Assembly: GCF_030499515.1 (NCBI RefSeq)
Contig: NZ_JASTWJ010000001.1
Coordinates: forward strand, 2,108,001 to 2,172,000
Direction of reading: 5' to 3'
Origin: Streptomyces sp. DT2A-34
Lineage (GTDB): Bacteria > Actinomycetota > Actinomycetes > Streptomycetales > Streptomycetaceae
DNA: 64,000 bases
Shown here: piece after piece, positions 1 through 8,742 of the stretch
Layout of the letters: the number at the start of each line of letters is the position of its first letter
How positions within the stretch are numbered: the stretch's first letter is position 1
Made by a program: the position numbers and the translations under genes
The notes under the pieces: generated by a model
Database searches by the model: none
Seen by the model: the letters and a program-made list of their open reading frames with translations, nothing else
What the model was told of the DNA's origin: nothing

Positions 1-690
1 CCATCGGACGGGGTGGACGTAGAGGCGGCAGCGGGCCATCCGCGGATGCAGTGCGCTCTGCGGGAGGTCCCGGCAGCGGCAGAGTTCGGGGGGCAGTCCG
101 AGGTGGTCGGCGAGCCCTTCCGTGCGCATGCCGAAGACATCCAGTGGCACCGTACGGGCGAAGTACGGCAGCAGGTCGGTGCCCGTGGTGCGGCCGCGCC
201 GTACGGGCTCGTTCACGACGACCGCGGCGCGTCGTTCCTCGCCGGTCCACAGTTGTCCGGGGTCGATGATCCCGTGCTCGATCACTGTGGTCGGTGCCCG
301 TCCGTTGTCCCACATCAGACGGTTGAAGTGGGTGACGTGGACGACGGGGATGTCGGAGCGGCCGGCCAGCGGGTGGCGGGTGTCCACGGCCGTCTCGTGC
401 GGGCTGTTGTGCTCGACGTACACGGCGGGCACGTCGATGCCGGGGCGGCGGCCGGTCCACTGCCGGGCCAGTTCCAGCTCGTGCGGCCGTTGCAGCACCA
501 TCAGGTCGATGTCGGCCTCGCGCAGCTCGGCCGGGCTCGACTCCCTTACCGTGGGCGGCCATTGCCATGTTCTGGCCCGTCCCAGACCGTCCGGGCCCCG
601 GTCGGGGGTGACGGGGACGAGGAAGGTGTACGGGCCCTGCACCAACGTGGTGAGCCACGAGCCGTGCACATGCCAGACCAGGATGTTCAT
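1..690 (-). CDS. Glycosyltransferase (GT4-like), partial, C-terminus beyond left edge
   Basis: The gene starts at ATG 690 and reads off the window after 230 codons, so only the N-terminal part is seen. The start reads MNILVWHVHGSW and is followed by a compact Rossmann-like domain with segments such as PAVYVEHNSPHE and VVHVTHFNRL, the style of a nucleotide-sugar glycosyltransferase N-domain. The donor-binding C-domain would lie outside. Its start overlaps the stop of the upstream GT9 gene by four bases (687-690), so translational coupling is likely. It is the last visible gene of the operon running from 6038 downwards. Role is inferred: transfer of a sugar onto a cell-surface or secreted glycan. 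The exact substrate cannot be read from sequence. Confidence 0.75.
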   Translation of the reverse strand, partial: MNILVWHVHGSWLTTLVQGPYTFLVPVTPDRGPDGLGRARTWQWPPTVRESSPAELREADIDLMVLQRPHELELARQWTGRRPGIDVPAVYVEHNSPHETAVDTRHPLAGRSDIPVVHVTHFNRLMWDNGRAPTTVIEHGIIDPGQLWTGEERRAAVVVNEPVRRGRTTGTDLLPYFARTVPLDVFGMRTEGLADHLGLPPELCRCRDLPQSALHPRMARCRLYVHPVRW

Positions 691-1694
691 GCGCTCTCCT
701 TGAGCAGTTTCTGCACCGCGCGCACCACGTCCCGGCCCGTGATCTCCTCCAGGCACGGATGGCCGGGCACGGGGCAGGTGCGAGCCCTGCTGCCGGCGCA
801 CGGTGCCCGCTGGTCGCCGAGAATCACGCTCGGCACGCCGTACGGCGCCCACCGCTCGGCCGGGACCACCGGCGCGAACAGCGAGACCACGGGGGTGCCG
901 ACGGCCGCCGCCAGGTGGGCGGGTCCGGTGTTGCCGCTCACCACGACGTCGGCCAGGCGCAGCACCCCGGCGAGGGTGGCCGGGGCGGTCCGGCCGCCGA
1001 GGTCCACCGCCGTGCCGCCGCTGACCTGCCGGGTGAGGCCCCTCTCGTCGGGGCCCCCGGTGACGACGACGCGGTGGCCGGCGTCGGCGAGCAGGCTCAC
1101 GGCCTCGGCGCAGCGTTCGGGGCTCCAGGCCCGCGCGGGCGCGCTGGCGCCGGGGTGCACCACGACGTACGGGCCGTTGCCGGTGAGTGCGACGGTGTCG
1201 GGCGGCGGCAGGACCCGCAGCCGGCCGTCGTCCCCCGGGTGCGGCAGGAAGCCCATGGCGGCGGCGGTGTCCAGGGCGGCCTCGGCCTCGTGACGGCCGG
1301 GGAGCCGCCGATGCCGTACGTCGAGGAGGCGGCCGGGGTGGTCGACGCTGTCGGCACCGATCCGCCCGACGCCGGCGAGGCGCAGCAACAGGGCGGTGGG
1401 CAGGGGGCTTTGGTGGAACGAGGTCAGGACGAGCGCGACGTCGAACGCCTCCGCCGCCAGCCGCCGTACCAGTCCGTCGACGTCCGCCTCCTGGACGGTG
1501 GGCGGGTCGAACCCCTCCCACGGCGCCTCCCACACCATCACGTCGTCCACGCAGGGCAGCAGCCGGGCCGCGGGTTCGCCGCGGGGGCCGCACAGGAGTG
1601 TCACCCGGGAGCAGTGCGCCGCCACCGCGCGTATCGCGGGACCGGCGAGCAGCACGTCGCCGAAGCTGTCGAGCCGCACGACCAGCGCCTTCAC
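687..1694 (-). CDS. Glycosyltransferase family 9 (heptosyltransferase-like)
   Basis: A 335-residue protein starting at GTG 1694 with VKALVVRLDSFGDVLLAGPA, the N-terminus typical of family 9 (ADP-heptose:LPS heptosyltransferase type). The family motif SGNTGPAHLAAAVGTP lies in the C-terminal half, where ADP-heptose binds in characterised members. A Cys-rich tail follows. An open frame continues upstream, but GTG 1694 fits the family start and forms a GTGA overlap with the preceding phosphatase gene. With a GmhB-like phosphatase next door, transfer of a heptose is the natural inference. Actinobacteria have no lipopolysaccharide, so the acceptor would be another glycan or a glycosylated metabolite. 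Confidence 0.85.
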   Translation of the reverse strand: MKALVVRLDSFGDVLLAGPAIRAVAAHCSRVTLLCGPRGEPAARLLPCVDDVMVWEAPWEGFDPPTVQEADVDGLVRRLAAEAFDVALVLTSFHQSPLPTALLLRLAGVGRIGADSVDHPGRLLDVRHRRLPGRHEAEAALDTAAAMGFLPHPGDDGRLRVLPPPDTVALTGNGPYVVVHPGASAPARAWSPERCAEAVSLLADAGHRVVVTGGPDERGLTRQVSGGTAVDLGGRTAPATLAGVLRLADVVVSGNTGPAHLAAAVGTPVVSLFAPVVPAERWAPYGVPSVILGDQRAPCAGSRARTCPVPGHPCLEEITGRDVVRAVQKLLKESA

Positions 1695-2305
1695 GACCGG
1701 CCACCTCCTCCGGTCCCGGGTGCCTGGGCGAGGAGCCGGCGGACGGCCGTGAGCAGGTCGCGGGCGGTGTCCGGGGCCCGCCGGACCTCCTCGGGCAGCG
1801 TCGCCGCGTTGGGGACGAGCACACCCCTGGCGCCCGCGGCGTGCGCGGCTCGGACGTCGGCGGCGATGTCGCCGATCACCACGCAGTCCCCGGGCGTGAC
1901 GCCCAGGCGGCGGGCCGCCTCGACGACGAGTCCCGGGCGGGGTTTGCGGCAGTCGCAGCCGGCGTCGGGGAGATGCGGGCAGTACAGCCAAGTGCCGAGC
2001 CCGCCGAGCAGGGCGTCGGCCCGGTCGTTGACGCGGCGGACGTCGGCGTGCGTGAGCAGTCCGCGGCCGATGCCGGACTGGTTGCTGACCACCCCGGTCG
2101 CGACGCCCTGGGCCCGCAGCAGCTCCAGCGCCTCCCGCGCTCCGGGCATCGGCCGCACCATCTCGGGGTCCCCGTTGTACGGGACGTCCTCGACGAGGGT
2201 GCCGTCCCGGTCGAAGAGGACCGCGGCGACGGGGGCCGGGCCACGGAAGGAGGCGGCCTCTCCGGAGGATTCGTGGAGCGCGGGGCGCGGGGCGGGGCGG
2301 TTCAC
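1691..2305 (-). CDS. gmhB: HAD-IIIA phosphatase, D-glycero-D-manno-heptose 1,7-bisphosphate phosphatase-like
   Basis: A 204-residue HAD phosphatase. The catalytic DRDGTL motif is near residue 34, and a Cys/His cluster (CPHLPDAGCDCRKPRPG) matches the structural zinc site of GmhB and histidinol-phosphatase relatives. VIGDIAADVRAA supplies the C-terminal acidic motif. The start is taken as GTG 2305 because it overlaps the GT2 stop by four bases, and everything upstream in this frame is low-complexity shadow. GmhB removes the 7-phosphate during nucleotide-activated heptose synthesis, which fits a neighbouring GT9 enzyme. Other heptose genes (isomerase, kinase/adenylyltransferase) are not in the window and may lie to the left. 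A generic HAD role cannot be excluded. Confidence 0.8.
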   Translation of the reverse strand: MNRPAPRPALHESSGEAASFRGPAPVAAVLFDRDGTLVEDVPYNGDPEMVRPMPGAREALELLRAQGVATGVVSNQSGIGRGLLTHADVRRVNDRADALLGGLGTWLYCPHLPDAGCDCRKPRPGLVVEAARRLGVTPGDCVVIGDIAADVRAAHAAGARGVLVPNAATLPEEVRRAPDTARDLLTAVRRLLAQAPGTGGGGRS

Positions 2306-3372
2306 GGTGCGCTCCCTGAGGGTGCGGTGCGCGGGGCGGCGGTTCGCCGTGCCCTTGCGCGTGCCGCGGTGGGGCGCCGCGGGACGTCCAGCGGCTCGGC
2401 CCTCCGGTGGCGTATCAGGCCGGCCAGCCAGTGCCCGACCGCGAGCGGTGGGATGACCGCGCTCGTGGCCGCCATCGTGACGATCTCGTCCCGGGTACGT
2501 GGTCCCGGACGGATGCGGGCCAGGGCGAACTCGGCCGTGCCGAGCGCCCATACGGCACCGGCGACGGCGGCGGTGCGCCCCCGGCCGGCCGGCGCGCAGA
2601 CACAGGCGGCGAGCGCGGCCGCGGTCACCACCGCGTGCCGGGGAAGCCGTCCGCGGGGCGCCTCGGCCCGGGACCACCAGTCGCGGCCGTGCAGCCGGGT
2701 CATCAGCACGTCGTCCGCGTTGCCGCGCTGCGCCCGTAGCGACACCCAGCGATCGGCGGGGCGCACCGGGTGCCGGGTCACGCGCCGGCCGCGCCGCAGC
2801 GTCCAGCCGGCCCCCAGTACGCGCAGGGCCAGGTCGGCGTCCTCCCGGAACGCGCGGGGGAAGCGCTCGTCGAAGCCGTCGACGGCCGCCAGTGCCGCGG
2901 TCCGGTAGGCCATGTCCGCCGTCGCCCAGGCCGCTTGCTCCAGCCCGGCCGTGCCCCGCTCCCAGTCGGTGGGCCGGCGGTCGTCGGGCAGCGGGACGCG
3001 CAGGCGCCCCTGGCTGCCTCCCGTGTCCGGACCGGCCGCGCCGAGGTCGTCCGCTAGGCGGCGGGACCAGTCGGGCAGGACCTGGACGTCGTCGTCGAGG
3101 AAGACGGTCCAGGGCGTGACGACCGTGCGCCAGCCGGCGTTTCGGGCGGCCGCCGGGCCCCGGCCCGCGGTGCGCAGGGTGCGGAGCCGTGCGCGCAGTG
3201 CGCCGGCCGCGTCCAGGGGCAGCGCGCCCCCGGGCTCGGGGCGGTCGTCCACGACGACGACCTGCTCGGGCGGGTGATCCCGGGTGGCCGCGGCGAGTTC
3301 GCGCAGGCAGTCGGCGAGGCAGGGACGGCCGATCGTCGGGATGACGACGGAGTAGGCGGCGGCGTCGGTCAT
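2302..3372 (-). CDS. Glycosyltransferase family 2
   Basis: A 356-residue protein starting at ATG 3372. The N-terminal GT-A domain begins SVVIPTIGRPCLADCLREL and contains VVVVDDRPE and the metal-binding stretch FLDDDVQVLPDW. A later DGFDERFPRAFREDADLALR segment matches the acceptor-side ED motif of family 2. The C-terminus has hydrophobic stretches (about residues 245-310) that could anchor the protein in the membrane, and ends in an Arg-rich tail. Both ends overlap neighbours by four bases: ATGA with the carbamoyltransferase stop and GTGA with the phosphatase start. Substrate unknown; the role is inferred from the operon as chain extension of a glycan. Confidence 0.85.
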   Translation of the reverse strand: MTDAAAYSVVIPTIGRPCLADCLRELAAATRDHPPEQVVVVDDRPEPGGALPLDAAGALRARLRTLRTAGRGPAAARNAGWRTVVTPWTVFLDDDVQVLPDWSRRLADDLGAAGPDTGGSQGRLRVPLPDDRRPTDWERGTAGLEQAAWATADMAYRTAALAAVDGFDERFPRAFREDADLALRVLGAGWTLRRGRRVTRHPVRPADRWVSLRAQRGNADDVLMTRLHGRDWWSRAEAPRGRLPRHAVVTAAALAACVCAPAGRGRTAAVAGAVWALGTAEFALARIRPGPRTRDEIVTMAATSAVIPPLAVGHWLAGLIRHRRAEPLDVPRRPTAARARARRTAAPRTAPSGSAP

Positions 3373-5003
3373 GCGAACACCTTCTTCCGCCGGATCGCGA
3401 AGGGTCCGAGGGCGAGCAGGTCCACGGGCGCGGAGCCGAAGCACTCCAGGGCGTCCCGTGGATCGTCGACCATGGGCCGTCCGGCGGTGTTGAGGCTGGT
3501 GTTGACGACGACGGGCAGGCCGGTGAGGCGCCCGAATCCTTCGATCATGCGCGCGACGAGGGGCTCGTCCTGGCGGTCCACGGTCTGGATGCGGGCCGTG
3601 CCGTCCACGTGGACGACGGCCGGGATGCGGTCGCGCCACTCCTCGGCGACGTCGTGCACGAACAGCATGTAGGGGCTGGGCAGCGGCCCGTCGAAGAGTT
3701 CCGCGGCCCGCTCGGCCAGGACCATGGGCGCGACAGGGCGGAACTCCTCCCGGCCTTTCACGGCGTTGAGACGCTCCAGGTTCTGCGCGCGGCCGGGATG
3801 GGCGAGCAGCGAGCGGTGGCCGAGCGCCCGTGGCCCGTACTCGCTGCGGCCCTGGAACCAGGCCACGATGCCGTCCTCGGCGAGTTCGGCGGCGACGGCC
3901 TCGGCGATGTCGTCGGGTTCTTCGTAGGGCACGGCCGCGCGTTCCAGCCAGGCGCGCAGCTCGTCGTCGCTCCAGCCGCGGCCCAGGGCGGCGGTCGGCA
4001 TGGCCTCGACGGCCTCCTTCTGGTTGGCGATGTGCAGCGCGGCCCCGAGGGCGGTGCCCGCGTCCCCGGCGGCGGGCTGCACCCAGACGCGGCGGAAGGG
4101 CGTCTCGCGGTAAAGCCGGGTGTTGGCGACGCAGTTGAGGGCGACGCCACCCGCGAGCGTCAGCACGTCCTCACCGGTACGGCCGTGCAGCCACCGCGCG
4201 AGCCCCAGCAGGACCTCCTCCAGACAGGCCTGCGCGCTGGCGGCGATGTCGGCGTGGTCCTGCGTCCAGGCGCCCCCCGCCGGGCGCGGCGGGACCAGCG
4301 AGGCCCAGGGGACGGGGCGGGCCCGGAATCCGCCGTGACCGTCCAGGTGGACGTATGCGCGCAACCGGTCCAGGAAGCGGGGCTTGCCGTAGGAGGCCAG
4401 CGCCATCACCTTGAACTCGTCGCTGCTGCGCAGGAATCCGAGGTGCTGGGTGAGGTCCTCGTAGAACAGGCCCATCGAGTCGGGCAGCGACTGCGAGCCC
4501 AGGACGGTGAGTTCGCGGTTCGCGTAGCGGCCGGCGAGGTGGGAGCCGCATTCGCCGCGGCCGTCCAGCACCAGCACGGCGCTGTCGGGGTACGGGGCGG
4601 CCTGCCCGGCGGAGGCGGCGTGCGCGACATGGTGGGCGACGAAGCGGACCTTGTCCGGGTCGAGTCCCGGCAGCGCCTCGGCGAGGAACTCCGGGGCGCG
4701 GCGGGCGTATTCCTGGCGCAGGTGGTCCCAGGGGTCGTTGAGGCCCAACTGCTCAGCCGGGTGGGCGAGTTCGGGGTCGTAGGAGTAGGCGACCGCGTCC
4801 AGGTCGGACGGGGTCAGGCCGGCCCGGTCCAGGCACCATCGGGCGGACAGTTCGGGCAGTTCCCAGGCGGAGAAGGGAAGGGGGCGCTTGCCGTGCTTGC
4901 GCCGGCTGAAGCGTTCCTCCTCCGCCGCCGCCACGATCCTGCCGTCCATGACGAGGGCGGCGGCCGGGTCGTGGAAGAGGGCGTTGATTCCCAGGACACG
5001 CAT
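3369..5003 (-). CDS. NodU/CmcH-family O-carbamoyltransferase
   Basis: A 544-residue protein of full family length. The N-terminal ASKHA-type domain starts MRVLGINALFHDPAAALV, carries EEERFSRRKHGK, and has the metal-site histidines in VAHHVAHAASA. LAGGVALNCVANTRL and FQGRSEYGPRALGHRSLL are family signatures. The C-terminal YrdC-like part contains NTSLNTAGRPMV. Such enzymes move a carbamoyl group from carbamoyl phosphate, via carbamoyl-adenylate, to a hydroxyl of a sugar or antibiotic. The gene starts 42 bases after the epimerase stop and overlaps the GT2 start by four bases. A carbamoylated sugar product is a solid inference; the sugar is not identified. Confidence 0.9.
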   Translation of the reverse strand: MRVLGINALFHDPAAALVMDGRIVAAAEEERFSRRKHGKRPLPFSAWELPELSARWCLDRAGLTPSDLDAVAYSYDPELAHPAEQLGLNDPWDHLRQEYARRAPEFLAEALPGLDPDKVRFVAHHVAHAASAGQAAPYPDSAVLVLDGRGECGSHLAGRYANRELTVLGSQSLPDSMGLFYEDLTQHLGFLRSSDEFKVMALASYGKPRFLDRLRAYVHLDGHGGFRARPVPWASLVPPRPAGGAWTQDHADIAASAQACLEEVLLGLARWLHGRTGEDVLTLAGGVALNCVANTRLYRETPFRRVWVQPAAGDAGTALGAALHIANQKEAVEAMPTAALGRGWSDDELRAWLERAAVPYEEPDDIAEAVAAELAEDGIVAWFQGRSEYGPRALGHRSLLAHPGRAQNLERLNAVKGREEFRPVAPMVLAERAAELFDGPLPSPYMLFVHDVAEEWRDRIPAVVHVDGTARIQTVDRQDEPLVARMIEGFGRLTGLPVVVNTSLNTAGRPMVDDPRDALECFGSAPVDLLALGPFAIRRKKVFA

Positions 5004-5045
5004 GCGATGCCTCCGTGCGGCGTACGGGGGTGAGGAGTGCGGGGT

Positions 5046-6038
5046 TCACGCCTGCGGGGCGGGCTCGGGTGCCGGCTGTGCCGTGGCGAAGTAGGCGATG
5101 GTCTGCTTGATGCCTTCCTCCCAGGGCACGCGGGGCGTCCAGCCGAGCAGTTCACGGGCCAGGCCGGTGTCGGGGCGGCGTCGCTGCGGATCGTCGGTGG
5201 GGCGGTCGACGTACACGATCGAGGAGGAGGAGCCGGTCAGTTCGACCACGCGGTGGGCGATCTCGCCGACCGTGACCTCGTCGCTGCCGCCGATGTTGAC
5301 GGGGCGCACCGAGTGACTCGCGGCCACGAGCAGGACGCCGTCGACCGTGTCGTCGACGTAGCACAAAGAGCGCGTCTGCCGGCCGTCCCCCGCCACCGTC
5401 AGCGGTTCGCCGGCCAGTGCCTGACTGACGAACGTGGGGACGGCACGCCCGTCGTGCGGGCGCATACGCGGCCCGTAGGTGTTGAACAGGCGCACGATGC
5501 CCGCGTTCGCGTCCCTGGCGTGCACATGAGCGGTGACCAGTGCCTCGGCGAACCGTTTGGACTCGTCGTACACGCTGCGCGGCCCCACCGGGTTGACGTT
5601 GCCCCAGTAGTCCTCGCGCTGCGGATGCCGCAGGGGGTCGCCGTACACCTCGGACGTCGAGGCGAGCAGGAAACGCGCGCGGTCACGCTCCGCCACGGCC
5701 AGCATGTTGCGCGTGCCCAGGCTGCCGACGTCGAGCGTCTCCAGCGGCAGCCGGAGGTAGTCGGCGGGTGAGGCGGGGCACGCGAAGTGCAGGACCAGGT
5801 CGTACGGCCCCGGCAGCCGCTCGGCGGCGTCGGGTGAGGAGACGTCGCACTCGACGAACCGGAAACCGCGGCGCTCTGCGAGGTGCGCGACGTTCTCGCG
5901 TGACCCGGAGCACAGGTTGTCGGCGCAGTCGACTTCGACTTCCGAATCCAGCAGCCGCTCGCACAGATGACTGCCGAGGAAGCCGGCACCGCCCGTCACT
6001 AGGGCATGACGCCATGTGCATGGCGAAAGTTTGGTCAT
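5046..6038 (-). CDS. NAD-dependent epimerase/dehydratase, UDP-glucuronate decarboxylase-like
   Basis: A 330-residue extended SDR enzyme. The Rossmann motif TGGAGFLGSHLCERLL is at residues 15-30, the catalytic pair is in YDESKRFAE, and VRLFNTYGPRMRPHDGR matches UDP-xylose synthase (UXS) type proteins. ATG 6038 is chosen because GAAGGA sits about eight bases upstream; a longer frame to 6068 lacks a better site. It is the first gene of the minus-strand operon and probably supplies a nucleotide sugar (UDP-xylose or a 4-keto relative) to the downstream transferases. UXS assignment over other decarboxylase/epimerase types is likely but not certain. Confidence 0.85.
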   Translation of the reverse strand: MTKLSPCTWRHALVTGGAGFLGSHLCERLLDSEVEVDCADNLCSGSRENVAHLAERRGFRFVECDVSSPDAAERLPGPYDLVLHFACPASPADYLRLPLETLDVGSLGTRNMLAVAERDRARFLLASTSEVYGDPLRHPQREDYWGNVNPVGPRSVYDESKRFAEALVTAHVHARDANAGIVRLFNTYGPRMRPHDGRAVPTFVSQALAGEPLTVAGDGRQTRSLCYVDDTVDGVLLVAASHSVRPVNIGGSDEVTVGEIAHRVVELTGSSSSIVYVDRPTDDPQRRRPDTGLARELLGWTPRVPWEEGIKQTIAYFATAQPAPEPAPQA

Positions 6039-6403
6039 GGAAGTTCCTTCGTCCGCACGACGACGCATCAGCGGTCGGGACGCCCCACCGCGCCGTTCGG
6101 CGCGCTACAGGGGGGATATGGGGACAGTCGCGGAAAGCTTCGGCGAGCTTTCGGAGCTGTTGCGAATTGAAGGATCAGGTCGCGGTGGCACTGAGCAGCA
6201 GGACCGCCCCCGTGGGTCGCCCTCTTTCGGCGACGCAGTGACACGGGGTTCCCGTGCCAGTTGTTTTCCACACGCTGATTCCGACTCCACTATGCGACGG
6301 TTCGCAGCCATGCGCGACTCCCGTGTGAGCCGGCCGACTGCGGGCACTCGGAGCCGCGGCGGGTCCGCCCGGCCCGCCGTTGTCCAGGCTGGAGGTGGAG
6401 GAC
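6039..6403. promoter_or_regulatory. Divergent intergenic region upstream of the glycan operon and the hemerythrin gene
   Basis: 365 bases without a convincing gene. It should hold promoters for the minus-strand glycan operon and the plus-strand hemerythrin gene. A perfect inverted repeat AAAGCT-tcggcg-AGCTTT lies at 6136-6153. No clear -10/-35 pair was recognised. Confidence 0.4.
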
Positions 6404-6967
6404 ATGGGTCATGGCGGGAACGTCATCGACGAGCTGGTGACCGATCACCGCGAGGTCGAGGAGCTCTTCGGTCGCATCGAGGGGCTGCCGACCGGTGAGA
6501 AGGACCGCAAGGTGTATGCCGAGCAGGTCACGATGGAGCTGGTGCGGCACTCGGTCGCCGAGGAGGAGTATCTCTACCCGGCCGTGCGGGAGCACGTGGC
6601 GGGCGGGGACGCCATCGCCGACAAGGAGATCGACGATCACTCCAAGGCCGAGCGGATCATGAAGGATCTGGAGGGGTGCGACGCCGGTGACCCGGAGTTC
6701 GACCGGCTCATCGGGATGCTGATGAGTGAGGTCCGCTCGCACATCGCCGACGAGGAGCAGAACCTCTTCCCCAAGCTGCGCGCGGCGTGTCCCCCGCAGG
6801 CGCTGGACGACCTGGGCGACAAGGTGCGCATGGCGAAGAAGATGGCCCCGACCCGCCCGCACCCGTCCGCACCGGACAAGCCGCCGGCCAACAAGCTCCT
6901 GGCACCCGGAGCCGGCCTGGTGGACCGCATGCGCGACGCGCTGAGCGGCCGCGGCAAGAAGGACTGA
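6404..6967 (+). CDS. Hemerythrin HHE-domain protein
   Basis: A 187-residue protein starting at ATG 6404 after GGAGGTGGAGGAC. The four-helix HHE domain shows the His/Glu pattern expected for a di-iron site: DHREVEELF near residue 17, HSVAEEEYLYPAV near 49, DHSKAER near 79 and HIADEEQNLFPKL near 112. The rest is a Pro/Lys-rich, basic tail. Such proteins bind O2 or NO, or sense redox conditions; a precise role cannot be read. It stands alone, with its own promoter region upstream and a long gap before the exporter. Confidence 0.9.
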   Translation: MGHGGNVIDELVTDHREVEELFGRIEGLPTGEKDRKVYAEQVTMELVRHSVAEEEYLYPAVREHVAGGDAIADKEIDDHSKAERIMKDLEGCDAGDPEFDRLIGMLMSEVRSHIADEEQNLFPKLRAACPPQALDDLGDKVRMAKKMAPTRPHPSAPDKPPANKLLAPGAGLVDRMRDALSGRGKKD

Positions 6968-7341
6968 CTGCGAGAAGGACCGACCGCGCCCGGGTGGACG
7001 ACCGTACGGTCTGGCCCGCCCGAGGGCTGTGAGCAAGCACACTCGACCACGAAATAGGGCATTTCCCGGGGCAGTTGACCCCTCGGGCGGCGGCGCGACA
7101 GGGCAGGCGCCGTCGTGCGGGGGGTCCTGTCTGTCACGATGGTCCGCGCCGTGACCGACTCGGTGGAACCTCCGCGCAGCGCAGCCGGTGACTCCGGTTC
7201 CCCTGTCCTCCTCCGACTCTCTGGTTCCGGGTACCGCACTGTGTCTTCCCCCCTGCCCTGCCCTCGCCTGCCCCGAAATCCGCCTCCGCCCCGTCCACGG
7301 GCGCGTCCCGCGCGCCCTGGCGGTCGCTGAGGTACCGCAGC
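6968..7341 (+). promoter_or_regulatory. Gene-free spacer upstream of the MFS exporter with a 12-base palindrome
   Basis: 374 bases between the hemerythrin gene and the clear start of the exporter. A perfect palindrome GACCGTACGGTC lies at 7000-7011 and could be a repressor site. The last part (7241-7341) may encode the missing N-terminus of the exporter in another frame. Confidence 0.35.
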
Positions 7342-8601
7342 ATGCGTTGGTGGTCCGTCGCCAACTTTCTGTCGAACGCCGGCACGTGGATGCAGCTCAC
7401 GGTCCAGAACCTGCTGGTCCTCCAGATCACCGGCTCCGCGGCGGCGACGGGACTCTCGATGTCGGTCCAGGCCGCTCCCGCCCTGTTCATGAGCCTGCTG
7501 GGCGGCACGGCCGTGGACCGCTGGCCCCTCAAGCTGACGGCCGCCGTCAGCCAGGCACTGCTGGGCGCGGTCGCCTTCACCACGGCCGTACTGGTGGCGC
7601 TGGACCGGCTCGACCTGACGTCCCTGATGGTGCTGGCCGCCGTGACAGGCATGATCGCCACCGTCGACGGCCCGGCGTGCGCCCTGCTGGGCAACGACCT
7701 CGTCCCCGTGGAAGACGTCCCCTCCGCCATCGGCGTCGGCGCGCTGGTGCACAACGCGGGGCGGCTCGTGGGCACCGCCCTGGCGGGGGTGACGGTCGGC
7801 TTCCTCGGCACAGCCGCCGCGTACGCCGCGAACGGCCTGTCGTTCCTCTTCGTGACCGCGGTCATCCCCTTCCTGCGCCCGGCACCCGGCGCCGTACGCC
7901 ACGCCGCCCATGAGCGCGCCGCTCCACGGCCCGGAAGCGGGAAGCCGGAGCCCGACATGACCGTGCGCCAGGGTCTGCTCTTCTTCGCGCGCCGGCCCCG
8001 TCTGGTCGCGCTCGCCGCCGTCACCGGGATCAGCTCGGTCTTCGGCCGCAATTACGGCCTCACCCTGGCCGTCCTCGTCACCGGGCCGCTCGCGGGCGGC
8101 GCGGGCTCCTTCGGCACCGTCTCCACGGTCCTTGCCGTCGGCGGCATCCTGGGCGCCGTGCTCGGCGCCAGGCTGCGCCGGCCCTCCGTGCGGCTCGTGG
8201 GCACGCTGGCGGCCGCGGGCGGCCTGCTGCAGGTGGCGGCGGGGCTGTCGCCGTCGCTGGCGGTTCTGCTGGTCCTGGTCCTGCCGATGACCGTCGTGGA
8301 GTCCGTCTCCGACACCGCCGGGACCGCCGTACTGCAGACCGACCCGCCCGCTCACCTGCGCGGACGTGTGCTCGGCGTGTGGAGCAGCATCGGCACGGTC
8401 TGGGGCCTCGGCGGCCCGCCGGCGCTGGGCCTGCTCATGGAACTGGCGGGGGCACGCGGAGCCCTGGTGGCAGGCGGACTGATCATCGCCGGCGCGATCG
8501 GCGCGGGCCTCGTCCTACGGGCTCGCCGGACGCCGGCACCGGTGCCCCTGCCGACGAAGGACGGGGACGTGGGCCTGGCAGCGCTGGGCACGGCTGCCTG
8601 A
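7342..8601 (+). CDS. MFS transporter (MFS_3 / EntS-like exporter)
   Basis: A 419-residue protein with about eleven hydrophobic segments and the MFS_3-type pattern: an early GTWMQLTVQNLLVL helix and repeated short arginine-rich cytoplasmic loops (GARLRRPSVRL). ATG 7342 follows GAGG at about nine bases. In the same frame, codons upstream of 7342 read APWRSLRYRSMRWW, which looks like the normal family N-terminus, but no ATG or GTG precedes them in frame. A GTG at 7241 would join in frame if one base were added in the C-run at 7248-7253, so the N-terminus may be shortened by an indel. Substrate unknown; export of a metabolite or drug is likely. Confidence 0.8.
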   Translation: MRWWSVANFLSNAGTWMQLTVQNLLVLQITGSAAATGLSMSVQAAPALFMSLLGGTAVDRWPLKLTAAVSQALLGAVAFTTAVLVALDRLDLTSLMVLAAVTGMIATVDGPACALLGNDLVPVEDVPSAIGVGALVHNAGRLVGTALAGVTVGFLGTAAAYAANGLSFLFVTAVIPFLRPAPGAVRHAAHERAAPRPGSGKPEPDMTVRQGLLFFARRPRLVALAAVTGISSVFGRNYGLTLAVLVTGPLAGGAGSFGTVSTVLAVGGILGAVLGARLRRPSVRLVGTLAAAGGLLQVAAGLSPSLAVLLVLVLPMTVVESVSDTAGTAVLQTDPPAHLRGRVLGVWSSIGTVWGLGGPPALGLLMELAGARGALVAGGLIIAGAIGAGLVLRARRTPAPVPLPTKDGDVGLAALGTAA

Positions 8602-8624
8602 CGGGGGCACGGCTGCCTGACGGG
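8587..8624. repeat. Tandem duplication of 19 bases at the end of the MFS gene
   Basis: The unit GGCACGGCTGCCTGACGGG occurs twice back to back (8587-8605 and 8606-8624). The first copy contains the last codons and the TGA stop, so the second copy is untranslated. It looks like a recent slippage duplication. Confidence 0.7.
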
Positions 8625-8742
8625 GCCCGGCAGCGAAGGGATTGCCGGTGACGTCGCCGGACCGTCCGGTCGGCGTCCGCACCGTACGAGGCTCCCGCGC
8701 CGTCGGGAGGTGCTCGGCACCTCGGCTGCCGGCACAGGAGCC

